From the NCBI GenBank assembly GCA_026874595.1, contig CM049316.1, positions 66,550,676 to 66,614,675 of the forward strand: a stretch of DNA of 64,000 nt. The letters run 5' to 3'. A model generated the notes under the pieces. The model saw nothing but the letters and a program-made list of their open reading frames with translations. It had not been told where the DNA came from and did no database searches. The position numbers were made by a program, and so were the translations under genes. The DNA is from Sipunculus nudus. Its lineage: Eukaryota > Annelida > Sipuncula > Golfingiida > Sipunculidae. Shown here one piece after another: positions 47,080 to 58,659 of the stretch (its first letter is position 1; every line of letters begins with the position of its first letter).

Positions 47080-48416
47080 TTTCTGTATATGTATTTATTT
47101 ATTGAACATGGTAACATTGTGTATATTTTTGTACTAAGTTACACATATTTTTTTCATATTCCGACATTCATTTGTTAACATTTGAAAATCAGTATTAATA
47201 AACTTCATCTATTTCTTTTATTTTTCCATCATACGTATGGACATATTTTTTTATGTTTCTATATTGTTTGAAAACTAATGCAATCAAATAATAACATGTG
47301 GCCAAAAGTTCACATGAAATGAATTTTATATGTAAATAAAATTATTCATGAAAAGTTCATTTTTGTTCTTCCAAAAGATCTATGTTGTGTGACTGGGGGC
47401 TTGGCATAATGTGAGTGGGTGTGGTTTCCTGGTGTGTTTGGGTATGGTTTCGGGAGAAGTCATGTTTGACTGCCTTTGTATGTCAGGGTGAGGTTTCAGC
47501 TGTCAGTGTGTGTCCCATGGATACCTCTGGCCTCTTCGTGTGGTCACAGTTAGGGGAGGGCTTAATTAAGGGGGCAGGTGAACAAAAATGGGCACATTTC
47601 ATGAACTTTCCTTTTAAATATATCTCACTTGTTGATCATAATAATATTTTTAGCTTGGTGCCATAAGTCATAATTTCTTTTTCTCTATCCAATGATATAG
47701 ATAATGTCAAAGATAATTAAAAATGATGTTTTGTGCAAGTCCCTTAAACTTAAAGGGAAATGTATATAAAAGAGGTCTGTGAGTCTTTGTATATATTTAA
47801 CAATAGGGTGGATAACCAGTTTTGCAGATTATTATCTTATTGTATGTACTATCATGTTTAGCCGTTAGCCTGATAAACTCGGGGGTAGCACCTGGTTTGT
47901 TTGATACTGATATCTTAGAGGTTTAGCGAACAGTATAGAACTCCAGCACCTTTGATGTTCCTTTCTTAGGTTTGGAGAAGCCGATCTTGTACAAGGTTTA
48001 CATAGGGATAACGCTAGAACTGTGGACTTGTCTGTGAGGAGTCATGTGATGTGATTCAGCTGAGGACTTGGTTTATGTGTAGTGTTCATAAGTGTATTAT
48101 TATTACTTGTGATGTTGGCACCTCCCCAGCGATCTGTACGTCCAATTATTTGTCATTTTATTTTCTTGTTGAAGTATAACTGTCTTTTATTATTTTGGGA
48201 GTATACATGGCGTGTGTGAGATCTCAGGTCTGCCTGTAATTCTGACTGAATGTAAAAGAACATGGAAAGTCACATCCTCTGGTCTGTGACAATGTATATA
48301 TTATTATAAAATTCCGCAAGGAAGCACGTACCAGAAGGGTACTTTTGTTATAACTCGGGTCATATATACCTGAAGCAAAATACAGTATGATGAGTTACAT
48401 GACAATTTAAATAAAA
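47080..48416. other. Intergenic, nothing recognised
   Basis: AT-rich sequence with a GT-rich stretch at 47400-47480. No gene was supported. Confidence 0.35.
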
Positions 48417-50260
48417 TTAATGTAATTAAATGGATATACTGAAAACCGTTATAAGATGTGTAAACTAACCAGATGAGAATTTTTTGTTCATTAAGACGAT
48501 TTATATCAACCGATTGTGTCGGTAAACGTAGAGCAGAAAAGCCGATTTAAGGATGGTAGGTGAACCTAGAACGATGCAAAAATCAATACTCCTTAGAAAG
48601 ACCAACTCTATCATTTAAAAAAGAAAATAAAGCAAAATGATTCAGAAATAAGGACGTTAGTGTTTAGTGGCACACTGAATAATAGGGAGCAAACTCCAAC
48701 CCTAGCATAAGAAGAATCCATTTTAATTATTCAACGCGTAGTCCCAGTAAATTACATTTGTTTCGTTGCGTTGATCGTGGAAAGGATATTTGCCATGGTA
48801 CATTTATCAAATATGTTTTAAGGGAAAAGTTCATTTATATATTCACATGTTAAACGGATAAAAAGATATGAATATCGCTGTTCGAAAACTGATTCGGTAA
48901 AACATCTAATATCGTGAACAACACAAATTATTTTTAAGATTAACTTATTTTGTTGACTAAAGGATATATGCGTGGATGTTCATTCAAAGATGCTATGCCA
49001 GACTCCAATCATCAATCATTAACATTTATTGATTGATATTTTGGATTATAATTAAGGATTATGTGGCGAGAGACACATAGATTTCTTGTACTTCATGTGT
49101 ATTTTTGCATTGCGGTAGTTTCGCCCAATTATGCTACATGAGGACAATTTTGGTTTGCTTTATGGCGTAAACATTACACCCAGGCTGTTTACCTCTTCGC
49201 TTTGTTGTTATGACATACCTGAAGACGCCGTCCGGCAAGATGATACACCTTATTATAGTGCTTATAGAAGTATTTTAACATTTCTTTTGTAAATGTTTAA
49301 CTGTGCTTGCTTTATCAATGGTTCGAGATGAAATTTATAAGGGATTATTTTGTCATAAACCTTGGTTGTTATTCGCCGAACTTCTCGCGCATAAAATACC
49401 TTAGCCGTGGGCATATCCTAGGGCCATAGATACATCCGAGCGTAAGATCAAGTGTTTCGCGATATGAGGCGGGATGTTCCAAGTGGCAATATATTAGACT
49501 GGTAGCTTTTAACGCTACAAACGCTGTTTGTTATATAATACATATCTAAATTTCAATTTTCCAACTGGAACTTTTGGATAAATAGGCTCCACCTTCTACA
49601 ATTGACAGCATAGTTCCATTTCTTTCAGAGTTTCCACAGATATAATTATTAGTGTTTATGATTGAAGCTTGAAGTTTGGCATAACATCTTTGCATGAACA
49701 CACATGTATAGATCCTTTAATAAATAAAATTGGTGAATCTAAACAAATCAGTTGTGTTGTTAACGTTATTAGATGTTTTATTGAAGCAGTTTTCATATCG
49801 TTTTGTCTGTTTGAAATTAGAATATATAAATGAACTTGTCCATTCGCACATATTTAATAAATGTGCCACGGCAAAAATGCTTTCCATGATTAAAGTAACG
49901 AAACAACTGTAATTTACTGGGACTACGCGTTGAATAATTAAAACCGATTTGTCCCATGCTAGGAGTGAAGTTTTCTCCCGAGTATTCAGTGTGCCACAAA
50001 TTTGTGATGTTTGAAAAATCGCCGTTCTTATTCCTTAATCATTATGCTTTATTTTTTTAAATAGAGTTGGTCCTTCAAAGGAATGTTGTTTTTAATTGTT
50101 TCTTGGTTCAACTACCACCCTTAGACCGGCTATACTGCTCTACGTTTACCGACACAATCGGTTGATTTTAATCGTCTTAATGAACAAAGATTTCTTATCC
50201 TGTTAGTTTACACATCTTATGACGGTTTTCAATATATCAATTTAACTACATTGATTGATA
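48417..50260. mobile_element. Foldback element with ~670-bp inverted arms
   Basis: 48417-49090 and 49590-50260 are imperfect reverse complements. Matching landmarks include gaaaaccgttataagatgtg, acgatttatatcaaccgatt, aatagggagcaaactccaac, caacgcgtagtcccagtaaa, aagttcatttatatattc and acatctaatatcgtgaacaa, each with its complement on the right. The loop is about 500 bp and encodes nothing recognisable. This is the form of a foldback or long-TIR non-autonomous DNA transposon. Divergence between the arms suggests age. Confidence 0.82.
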
Positions 50261-50322
50261 AACAATACTTTGGTAACGAATACTTCCTGTTGCATTTTTC
50301 CATCTGTAACTAATTTTTTTAG

Positions 50323-50517
50323 TTGCCAGAAAACAGTCCTGTTCACGGACTAACTGGAAATATTTATATATATATATATAACACGCAAGCCACACACCCA
50401 GACTGTGTGACAATACCAGAAGCTGGCCCTAAAGATAAATTTACGACAATATACACCTGCCCCCAGTTAACTTATTATGGGCTCGATAACCGGGTATACA
50501 GCAACGGACACTATTAG
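50323..50517 (+). other. Possible terminal exon interrupted by an (AT)n run
   Basis: A good acceptor (aatttttttag) ends at 50321. A 64-codon frame follows, with two cysteines (HPDCVTIPEAG and YTCPQL), to a stop at 50517. The frame contains a TA run translated as alternating I and Y. AATAAA lies at 50594. No family was recognised. It directly precedes the hammerhead-like motif and may instead be part of a retroelement leader. Confidence 0.25.
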
Positions 50518-50527
50518 TCTACATCAT

Positions 50528-50575
50528 CTGAAGAATGTCACACGCTCTGAGCGTGTGGTACGAAACTGATTAGTA
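50528..50575 (+). ncRNA. Hammerhead-ribozyme-like motif (type I layout)
   Basis: The core box ctgaaga (50528-50534) fits CUGANGA. It is followed by a stem II of ten pairs (50536-50545 with 50551-50560, including cacacgc/gcgtgtg) around a five-base loop. Next come gaaa (50562-50565), a minimal stem III (ctg-at-tag, 50566-50573) and a UA (GUA) cleavage context at 50574-50575. Stem I can start with tcat/atga. One oddity is the pair closing stem II, which is A-C where the consensus has G-C. Very short stem III helices are known in hammerheads of Penelope-like elements and animal retrozymes, and Penelope-like relics occur elsewhere in this window. Confidence 0.6.
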
Positions 50576-50599
50576 ATGAGTCAGCTTTTCATGAATAAA

Positions 50600-52800
50600 A
50601 TAGTACATGCTGTATCGCTGGATGAGTACAACTGCAAACAAATACTAAGCATCATTGCGAGGGCAAACTGCACCCTGTTCGAGCTAAGATTAAAAGTCCC
50701 ACTGAAGTAAAAAAATTGTCATTATTTTTGTTTTACTTTCTACGAGTACTTTTATTTGCTTTGTAGTTCATAGAGAAGAAAATTTAGATTTCTTTTCGAT
50801 GTGTTGTTTCTTTTGAAACAAATGAGGAAGAAATTACATTAAGCTCCCTATTTATACCTGTTTTTAATGATGAAGGTGCATTAAGTGAATATTAGTTCCC
50901 ATTGAATATGACAAGGACAAAAATCATTTTTTTATGCCTAAACCTACTGTCAGTATGATGAGAAGTACAGGTTTCCTAATTTTCTAAAAACTGCACTAAG
51001 CCCCTGTGATCTCAAATTGCCATCACGGTGGTTGTGATTCGAGGTGAATTCTGATAGATATTAGAACAAACACAATACTTATTGAAGCTGAATATTTAAG
51101 AAATTGTGATCAAAATGGCCCTACATGTAGAGGCCCATTTCTAGCTTTATGTAATATTCTGAGATAAGTCGCCATGGTTATTTTCCTCCTGACTTAAGAT
51201 GGACTCCTTGGTCTGACTGCAAGACAATAACTTTACTTGTCCTATTCCGAAAATACTGAACAATAGGCCCAGTTGAATATTTCTCAGTTGTTTTATGTCA
51301 TCACCTGAATTCGTTTAGAGTCTGTACAAAACACACAATCTCAAAAGTATGAACATTTGGTGAATCAGGAATGCAAATATGCAGCTGAGAAATGCCGGAC
51401 AAACAATCAGCCAAAGAAATGAGCCAGATATTTGTTTCCGGGGTCTGTATCTCCAAATTAGACTGGTAGCATTAACGTGCTTTTCAGGACAGGTACATAT
51501 CAGCTTGGTTTGTCCAAAACGTTCAAATGATTACTACAGAAATATAACATTATATTTTCAAACCTCATTCAAAATAAGTTATACGGTGCATTACCGTGAT
51601 ATAAGTGATCAATTTATTATTTACTCATGGGCTAAAGAGACTTTCAAGTATATGACATCTATATATTTTAGAACAAATCAATAATTACAATAGCACATTT
51701 TTCGTTCGCAACTGTATGTTAAAATAAGAACAAAAGGGGCCTATAAAGACATCATGAGCCAAGCTCAGTGGAAGATACTGGGGCCGGCTTTTGTATAATT
51801 TTGATTTTTTTAATCAATAGTGCACATCATCTGATGTGGTCAAACTGTGACAGACCCTCCTGGTGCCCTATTAAATCCTGCAGAACCCAGGAAAAATTTC
51901 CCAAAGCGAACAAAACGTAGCCACTCGTAGTTCGCAGCGGTGGACTAATAGGCGTAGCACGGGGTAAAACCGTGGTATTATCTTACCTTGACCCTACTGA
52001 GTTATAAAACAACCGTGCAATCCTGAAGGGCTGCCCAAGTAATTCGTACCTGAACCGTTCTTTTGAAAATTCCCCGGCTGGTGCAAGGCCATGTAGGAGC
52101 CCGCTACTGCAACTTTAACTAGAGTTCCACTAGTAGGGTTTTCTACTTTTTGATTTTATCCTAACCGATCCCGTCAAAGTATTACACAAAACCTCCACCG
52201 GAATGCGTTGCCGATTTAAGACTTTGATGATGATTGAATATGGCTCACAAGGTTTGAGTACGGCCTAACTAGGGTTCACTGCAGTTAATTACGAGGGAAA
52301 ACTGACGTGTAACTGGAAGCAAAAACGTATGAATGCATGATTATAGCCTCATGTACTTCTACTAGCGTACTACCAGAGCCGACGTAACAGTACGGACCAT
52401 AAAGTAGTAAAGTAAAGTAGGCTGATCCGCTTAAAGAGGACCACAGACCTACTAAAACCGATAATACTAAGTAGCCCTAGTAAAACCTCTAAATATATTT
52501 CAGAACACAAATTTTGGAGTCAGCATCATTGTTGACAGTAGCAGAGTCACATCAGGATTTCCACGGGGCACACTGAGACGCAAAACCGGGAATGTTTGAC
52601 AAGGCTCGAACGCTTGGTGTGATCTTAGCTTCTTCTTCGTGTGCCAGAACCTGTATAATCAGACCATTTGTAGCTGTGCGATACCGCGCTCTCAATGCTT
52701 TGGTGTTACAACCTAGAGAACAAAAAGGCGATTAAAACAAAATCAGGCCGATAGCAGGGTATAACCGCAGCGCGAGGAGCGTATCTAACAACCTGTAGCA
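50600..52800. other. Intergenic; unrecognised GC-richer block in the right part
   Basis: 50600-51800 is AT-rich, with a 101-codon plus-strand frame (51379-51684) that matches nothing I know. 51880-52780 is richer in GC with many scattered stops on both strands, perhaps a decayed mobile element. No motif allows a call. Confidence 0.3.
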
Positions 52801-52809
52801 TAAATATGC

Positions 52810-53303
52810 ATTTTTTTTTATTCCGAGTTTCACGCCGTTGCCGCTCTTGGCATTCGGGCGATCATCAGATAACTGACGCTTGTGAGACACAGTTGTTGCT
52901 GCTATCTTCTTTTTGCAGTAGTTCGGTAGTTTCAGGTGTCGGCATTTTGAGACTTATCACTACGATTGTTCAAAAAGATTACCCACTTGTCGCTTTTGTG
53001 ATGTAATATCCTGTATTTCTCCTCCATACAGAGGTTACATTGATTCGAGGCACGTTTCATTGTATGGACCGTTGGATTATTTCCCAAGAAGTGAAATCTT
53101 GCATTTGCTTTCTCTTTAGGGTACAAAGGTGTTTTGAAAGTTTTGTTTCTTTCTCGTAATGTTCCTTGCGAAGGATGATATCTCCCGTCTTTATAGCCAT
53201 ACCTGGTCGCGTAAACCAAGCTTTTCTTTATATGATATTACTTAAAAAAACAAACAAAGGTTGTCACAACTTCTGAGAAAAAAACTGCCTGGATATGTTA
53301 TCG

Positions 53304-53306
<3 letters not shown>
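52810..53306 (-). pseudogene. Penelope/GIY-YIG-type tail fragment
   Basis: On the minus strand from about 53220 the reading shows ATRYGYKDGRYHPS, RNKTFKTPLYPKEKANARF, then KRASNQCNLCMEEKYRILHH and LLNKR-like NNRSD. In the next frame VSKCRHLKLPNYCKK follows, ending near 52810. The C-N-L-C, E-K and S-K-C-R-H pattern is the conserved tail found after the GIY-YIG fold in some animal retroelement proteins. The assignment rests on motif memory only. The fragment is frameshifted and lacks the catalytic part. Confidence 0.6.

Positions 53307-53359
<53 letters not shown>
53305..53359. repeat. (AT)n microsatellite
   Basis: A TA dinucleotide run of about 27 units. Open frames of alternating I and Y on both strands come from it. 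Confidence 0.97.
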
Positions 53360-53361
<2 letters not shown>

Positions 53362-53684
53362 CACTTGTTCTTTGAATAATTTAACTGTTATTTTGCTCAT
53401 TTTTGTCCAGGTTTCCGTTTTATGCATGGCAGTGGGACAACTGGAATGAGTAAAAAATGATATGATGTGTGTCCTAGTCTCACCAGGGACATTATTAGCC
53501 AATTTTGAGTGTATATCATTAATAAAGGTCTATTATATTGTTACACATGGAAAGTAATGTGCCTTTTTCAGTCCTCCTGACATTGGTGTGAATGAGAATG
53601 CTGATGCGTTGAAACCTATCAAGAAAATACACTAAAAAGAATTGAGAGAGAGTGAATATGATGTGAAAGACTATTTGCATGGGT

Positions 53685-54025
53685 GTGCTCTACGACAGCA
53701 CTGCTCAAAGAGAGCACCCAGGTCTGCTCCAAAAGAGCACAAAGATCTGCTCTAGGAGAGCACACAGCACTGCTCCAAGAGTGCCCTGCTGCAGGAGAGC
53801 AAACAGGTCTGTTCAAAGACAGCACTGCTGCAGGGAGCACACAAGTCTGCTCCAAGAGAGCACTGCTGCAGGAGAGCACACAGGTCTGTCCAAGAGAGCA
53901 CTGCAGCAGGAGAGCACACAGCACTGCTCCAGGGGAGGACGTAGGTCTGCTCCAGGAGAGTAAACTGCTTCAGAACTGCTGAAAACCTGTTTCTAATACG
54001 CAAATAGGCCTGCTCCATTGGAGCA
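53685..54025. repeat. Minisatellite of alternating 23-bp and 16-bp units
   Basis: A 23-base unit close to gagcacacaggtctgctccaaga (written here only as a pattern: gagcaca, then caggtctgctcc, then aaga) alternates with a 16-base unit, gagcactgctgcagga, through at least twelve units. Because the composite length of 39 is divisible by three, several frames on both strands stay open. The resulting leucine/cysteine-rich and glutamine/serine-rich frames are artefacts. Confidence 0.88.
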
Positions 54026-54035
54026 CTAATTCAAT

Positions 54036-54217
54036 GTTTTGAAAGTTTTGATTCTTTCTCGTAACTTTCCTCGCGAAGGATGAAATTTCCCGTCTTTATA
54101 GCCATATCTGGTCGCGTAAAACAAGCTTTTCTGTATATTATATTACTTAAGAAACCCAAACAAAGGTTGTCACAACTTCTGAGAAAAAAAACAAACTGCC
54201 TGGATAGTTTATCGATA
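54036..54217 (-). repeat. Direct duplicate of 53125-53306 (retroelement tail piece)
   Basis: The two segments match almost base for base (cgaaggatga, ccgtctttatagccatac, ggtcgcgtaaa, aaggttgtcacaacttctga, actgcctggat). Read on the minus strand, both encode the ATRYGYKDG segment of the GIY-YIG-type tail. They are direct repeats with about 730 bp between them. Confidence 0.85.
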
Positions 54218-54591
54218 ACACTGCAAACAAAATATAACAACTGCAATCAAAGTTAATCAATAGGAAGTACCCAAGTATGACCACAGATAATGCTCGCACT
54301 TACCATGTACTGCAAAAGCGCCCACACTGTTCATGAGCGCAATTCCTGGGTTCTTATATAACAACAAAATGCCAAGCTTGTATGCATCTGGCTCCTCCCC
54401 ATTGCCTATCCTATGAACGCACTGCAGTATAAAGATAAAATCTGACCAATGGGTATAGGCTTTTCCAGTTAAACTGCCACGTTTATATGCTTTAACAAGG
54501 TTAAAATATGATCGGAGTTATATTTCCACATTTCTGATCTTATAGCCATCCGTCAGTCTGATTTATGTGTATGTGTGTATACATATCCAGA
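54218..54591. other. Intergenic, nothing recognised
   Basis: No repeat or gene signal is seen. Confidence 0.35.
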
Positions 54592-54660
54592 CTCTCTTTT
54601 TCTCTTTCTCTTTCTCTATCTCTCTCTCTCTCGTTTTCTATCTCTGTCTCTGTCTCTGTC

Positions 54661-54728
<68 letters not shown>

Positions 54729-54730
54729 AA

Positions 54731-54790
<60 letters not shown>
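54592..54790. repeat. Compound (CT)n-(AT)n microsatellite
   Basis: CT and CTGT runs (54592-54703) pass into an interrupted TA run (54704-54790). Frames here are low complexity. Confidence 0.95.
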
Positions 54791-54792
<2 letters not shown>

Positions 54793-56184
54793 ATTCTCAG
54801 CTCTTCAGTATCAAATTGAAAAGCTTTTACGCATACGACTTTCTGGCTAAAGTAATGCTTAAAAATATAACGATTTACCGTCTAACAATATATGACTTTA
54901 ATAATGTAGTAGAGATAAAAATTTAGGCTATTTTAATATTAACTGACTAAAAGTTGAACAGAGATATAGCAATGCTGCTTTGGCAGTCGTCCGTCCGGCC
55001 ATACGGTTATATTTGAGCGGGTCAAATGACAACAATTGTGTTGGTTTCTCAGCGTTGGTTTCATCTAGTGTCCTGACACATTATATATTTACTGTCAATG
55101 ACTAGCGTTGTCCGTTCCGGAAGACTGGTGGTGCCATATGTATTTTTATTATATTAAATAATTTTTTACCCTAAATCACATTTGCAATAATCCTTTGAAT
55201 TGAACTCTGGCAGCGTAAAAGGACACTTAGAGATGTAACATGACTTTCATATACATTTTAATGACTGTTGAAAATTTTGTCAATCGAGAAGTATGATATT
55301 GGTGTCATTAGGTAAAGCATGTAACATAACAGGTAAGATCATTCTATGATTAGATAAATGATACAATTTATCGTGAATAATAATTGAGTGAAGCATTGGC
55401 ACACCAAGAAATGAACCATTGTAATAAGCTTAATATGCAGTTGAACAGATTTGACCAGCAACAATCCTACCCGTCGTCCACCCATCGGTGTATTCGCTCA
55501 TATACAGTTAACCGTACGGGGTGACACAGACGCAGTTAGGGTTACAGATAGCTAATATTTTAAACACATGTTAGAAATAAAGAAATCAGGTGGCCAGATT
55601 TAGATGTGGACGCGATTTAAGTCCATCGTCAGCGCTGATTGTTTCGGTCAAATAATAGAAAGAATTATACGGTCATTAAAGAAAATAATCTTCAAGATGT
55701 GGACTTAAAGCATATTTATATAGAAGTATTATTCAATTAGGATAAAAAGATTTTCAGAATGAGGAGATTAGGAACGTGTGTGTATGCGAATGCATATATA
55801 CACACACAGTTTCGAATAAATAATGATGAATAAAATAATATATTTAAAATAAATTTTAATAATGCGGTCTTATAGGGAGCTAAATATGTTATATCTATTT
55901 AATATGATACCTATTAACTATGATGGGTCACCTTAGCAAAACAACAAATGTATTGACACTGGTGTGCACAACACATTTCCGCCAGGGGTTGTTCTATTAA
56001 TATTTCATCAACGAACCTGGTAGTACCATGTTGAAAGCAATGTCATATCTATGCAAATGGTTCGATGTATCAAAATTATAACAGGCTTTTCCTAGACATA
56101 GATAACAGGTTCTTGCCTTTTATACGAGGTGAATCCCTTTGAAGAGGTGTCGGACTTGCATAGTGCTGATAGTTTTACCTTTAT
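54791..56184. other. Intergenic with one dispersed-repeat fragment
   Basis: 54960-55170 (gtcgtccgtccggccatac, ggaagactggtggtgcca) resembles the dispersed repeat in VWD intron 3 near 31110-31620. Nothing else was recognised. Confidence 0.4.
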
Positions 56185-57290
56185 CTCGCAGGTGAATATC
56201 AAATGTCGCTGATTTGTGGGATATATGATATTCGGATGTTAATATCGCTTATCTGCGTGATAATTTCACGCAAATATCTAAGGTCGTTGTCCATCATTGC
56301 CCTGATATGTATGAACCATTCGAAGTACATCCTGGTTGATCGAGTTTCGAAAAAGCCGAGCGCCGACAGATCTACTCGAATTTCGCAGTCAAATATCGAG
56401 TGTTTTCCATTTTTATATGATATTCGATGTTCACATGAAAATATCGCTTGCTGTGTGATATTGGCGTTCGAATATCTAAGGTCGTGGCCATCATTTGCCC
56501 AATATGTATTAAATATACGAGGTGAATCAGCGTTGACCAGGTGTCGGACAGGTCGAGCTCCAAGAGCTCTACCCGAATTTCGCAGATGAATATCTAATGT
56601 CGCAGAAATATGTGATATTCGATATTCGCATGTGAATGTCTTTTCTCTGGCTGAGCTCAGCAAGGCGTAGAATATTATTGTCCTTGAATGTATGGGTATT
56701 TGCCGAGGATTATTATGAGGTGGACCCACGTTGTCCAGTTGTCATGCTGGCCGAGCGCCGATAGGTGTACCCTTTGTTACCCGTTGATGTTACGCATGCA
56801 AAATTCGATTAATACTCAGAGAAGTTGAAAGGGACGGAATACTATTCCGAATTTCGCAGTCGAATATTGGATGTTGCTGATTTCTGTGATATGACTTATT
56901 CGCATGCGAATGTAGCTTGTCTGTGTGATATTGCCAATATCTAAGGTAATGGCACATCATTGCCCTAATATTTTTGAACTATACGAGGTGACTTAATGTT
57001 GACCAGGTGTAGGACTGGCCGGGCCCCGGTTTTCGAATCGCAGTCGAATATCGAATGCCTCTGATTTGTGTGATATTCGATATTAGCAGGCCAAAATGTG
57101 ACGTGTCTGCATAATATTTGCATGAGGATATCTAAGGTCGTCGCCCATCTTTGGTCTAATATGTATGAACTATACGAGATTAATCAACGTTGACCAGATA
57201 TCAGGAATTTTGATGGTGAATATCGAATATTGCTGATTTGTGGGGAATTTGATATTCGCATGCGAATAACAAATATCAAATATCGGTCCA
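56185..57290 (+). repeat. ~200-bp satellite rich in GATATTCG words
   Basis: Five diverged copies start near 56185, 56376, 56576, 56840 and 57040. Landmarks in order: aatttcgcagtcgaatatcg, tgtcgctgatttgtgtgata, ttcgatattcgcatgcgaat, atatctaaggtcgtggcc, catcattgccctaatatgta, acgaggtgaatc and gttgaccaggtgtcggactg. Each unit carries the self-complementary words gatattcgaat/atattcgaatatc and gcatgc. The 176-codon minus-strand frame here reads through the repeat and is not a gene. Confidence 0.88.
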
Positions 57291-57735
57291 ACTTCAGTCC
57301 CATATATAAGACGGACAAACTTTTAAATGATGTGGGATAATCAATTGCACCAATGCTTCCACGGGATATTGATGCACCTTAAATAAATAGGTACATGTTT
57401 TGTGCACATCGAATGCCAATCTATGGGGTGTTTTTTTCAATGCACATGTTGGGCCAATTTTTTAATTCGGAATCGGCTGGAAATTCTTGAACCTATGAAT
57501 CATCAGTATAAAAAACACAAACGCGTTTCAGCTAGAGCAGCGGTACGGGAATGTAGGACATGATCATCATTATCACATCTCTGAAATGCACATGAAGATA
57601 TTGTGTGTTGTGGTATATCATGCTGAATGTATCAGATGGTACAGGTCTTGGTTGTATAAAATCGAGAGCAAGTTATTATCGTTACGCAGTCTAGCCATTT
57701 TATTTGTCACTTGTGGATCAGTTGATATTTTGTTT

Positions 57736-58590
57736 TTATATATATTTAAATACATGCAAGTCGTCAATGTTTCTTGCCTTGTTTAATGCATCATAATATG
57801 CATGCCTCAGATTTATGGTGCCGGTCATGCCTACATCCATCTGATCGAGTGAACTGCCTTGTGCTGTCCATATTGGTTTTGCAACACCAATTTTATTGGA
57901 AACTGAGATAAAATAACAGGTATGTCTCTTGCCTGTATGGAACGTGCTCTTCGAAAACAAAGTATTTTCCATAATCAGGAGATGACTGGAGTGTATAAGG
58001 TAGCATCATTACCCCTGCTGTCGTAGCCATTTAGGCCATTTTTTAGCTGAATCCAAAGTTTACTTCTTTACTGTCCACACAAGTGTTGTTTGTAAATAAA
58101 TGAACTGTCAGTACAGACGAGAAGAGATTTAAGGCTATCCATGTCACCTGTTGCCTGTTGTCATTGACAATTTCATAATACCACCAACTGGTTCTTTGTT
58201 GCCTTTAACTTTTTGAAGACACAAATGTACAAAATTAAACATACGATTTCCTACTATGTGTATATCATTGATCTTTTCTGATGACAATTTTCTGTAATCA
58301 AAACTAAGTTTTAATTTATCTATTTGAAAAGCATTAATGGCACATTGTCATCTTTCCGTGCGAACACGCGACAGTACATGCTCATACAAAATGTTCTGGC
58401 AATAATGACAGAGACAACAATACGACAAACGTGTTTTAAATGCGTTAATCCCTTCATTACGTTTACATGAAGTCCCCAACTCTAAAACCTTACACTCAAA
58501 TGTGTACTCATAGTCCATGTAGACACAGACACGATCTGGTGCACTCTGGACGTCGCTACCCAGACTACCGGTTATTGTGTGCTGGGACAT
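57736..58590 (-). CDS. Candidate exons of an unidentified minus-strand gene
   Basis: Several coding-like stretches lie close together. The segment 58581-58494 reads ITGSLGSDVQSAPDRVCVYM and ends at a donor gagt|gtaagg. The segment from about 58320 to 58165 reads FDYRKLSSEKINDIHIVGNR ... VKGNKEPVGGIMKLS and ends at cag|gtgaca. The segment from about 57904 to 57736, after a good acceptor (tgttattttatctcag), reads SNKIGVAKPIWTAQG ... INLRHAYYDALNK to a stop. I recognise no family, and the phases of the first two exons do not join well. These may be exons of one gene, parts of two, or partly chance. Confidence 0.3.
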
Positions 58591-58659
58591 GTGATGAACA
58601 CAGTTTTATTTGTCTAATGATATGCTCAATTATTGTATATAGTCTGATCAATCTGTAAT

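Noticed and set aside
53606-53630. ctgatgcgttgaaac as a hammerhead core
   Set aside because: The CUGANGA box is not matched and there is no room for stem II.
53619-54018. Cysteine/leucine-rich and glutamine-rich frames of about 90-100 codons
   Set aside because: Produced by the 39-bp composite minisatellite on both strands.
56199-56729. 176-codon minus-strand frame, one of the longest in the window
   Set aside because: It lies entirely in the ~200-bp GATATTCG satellite and repeats its own peptide. No family resemblance.
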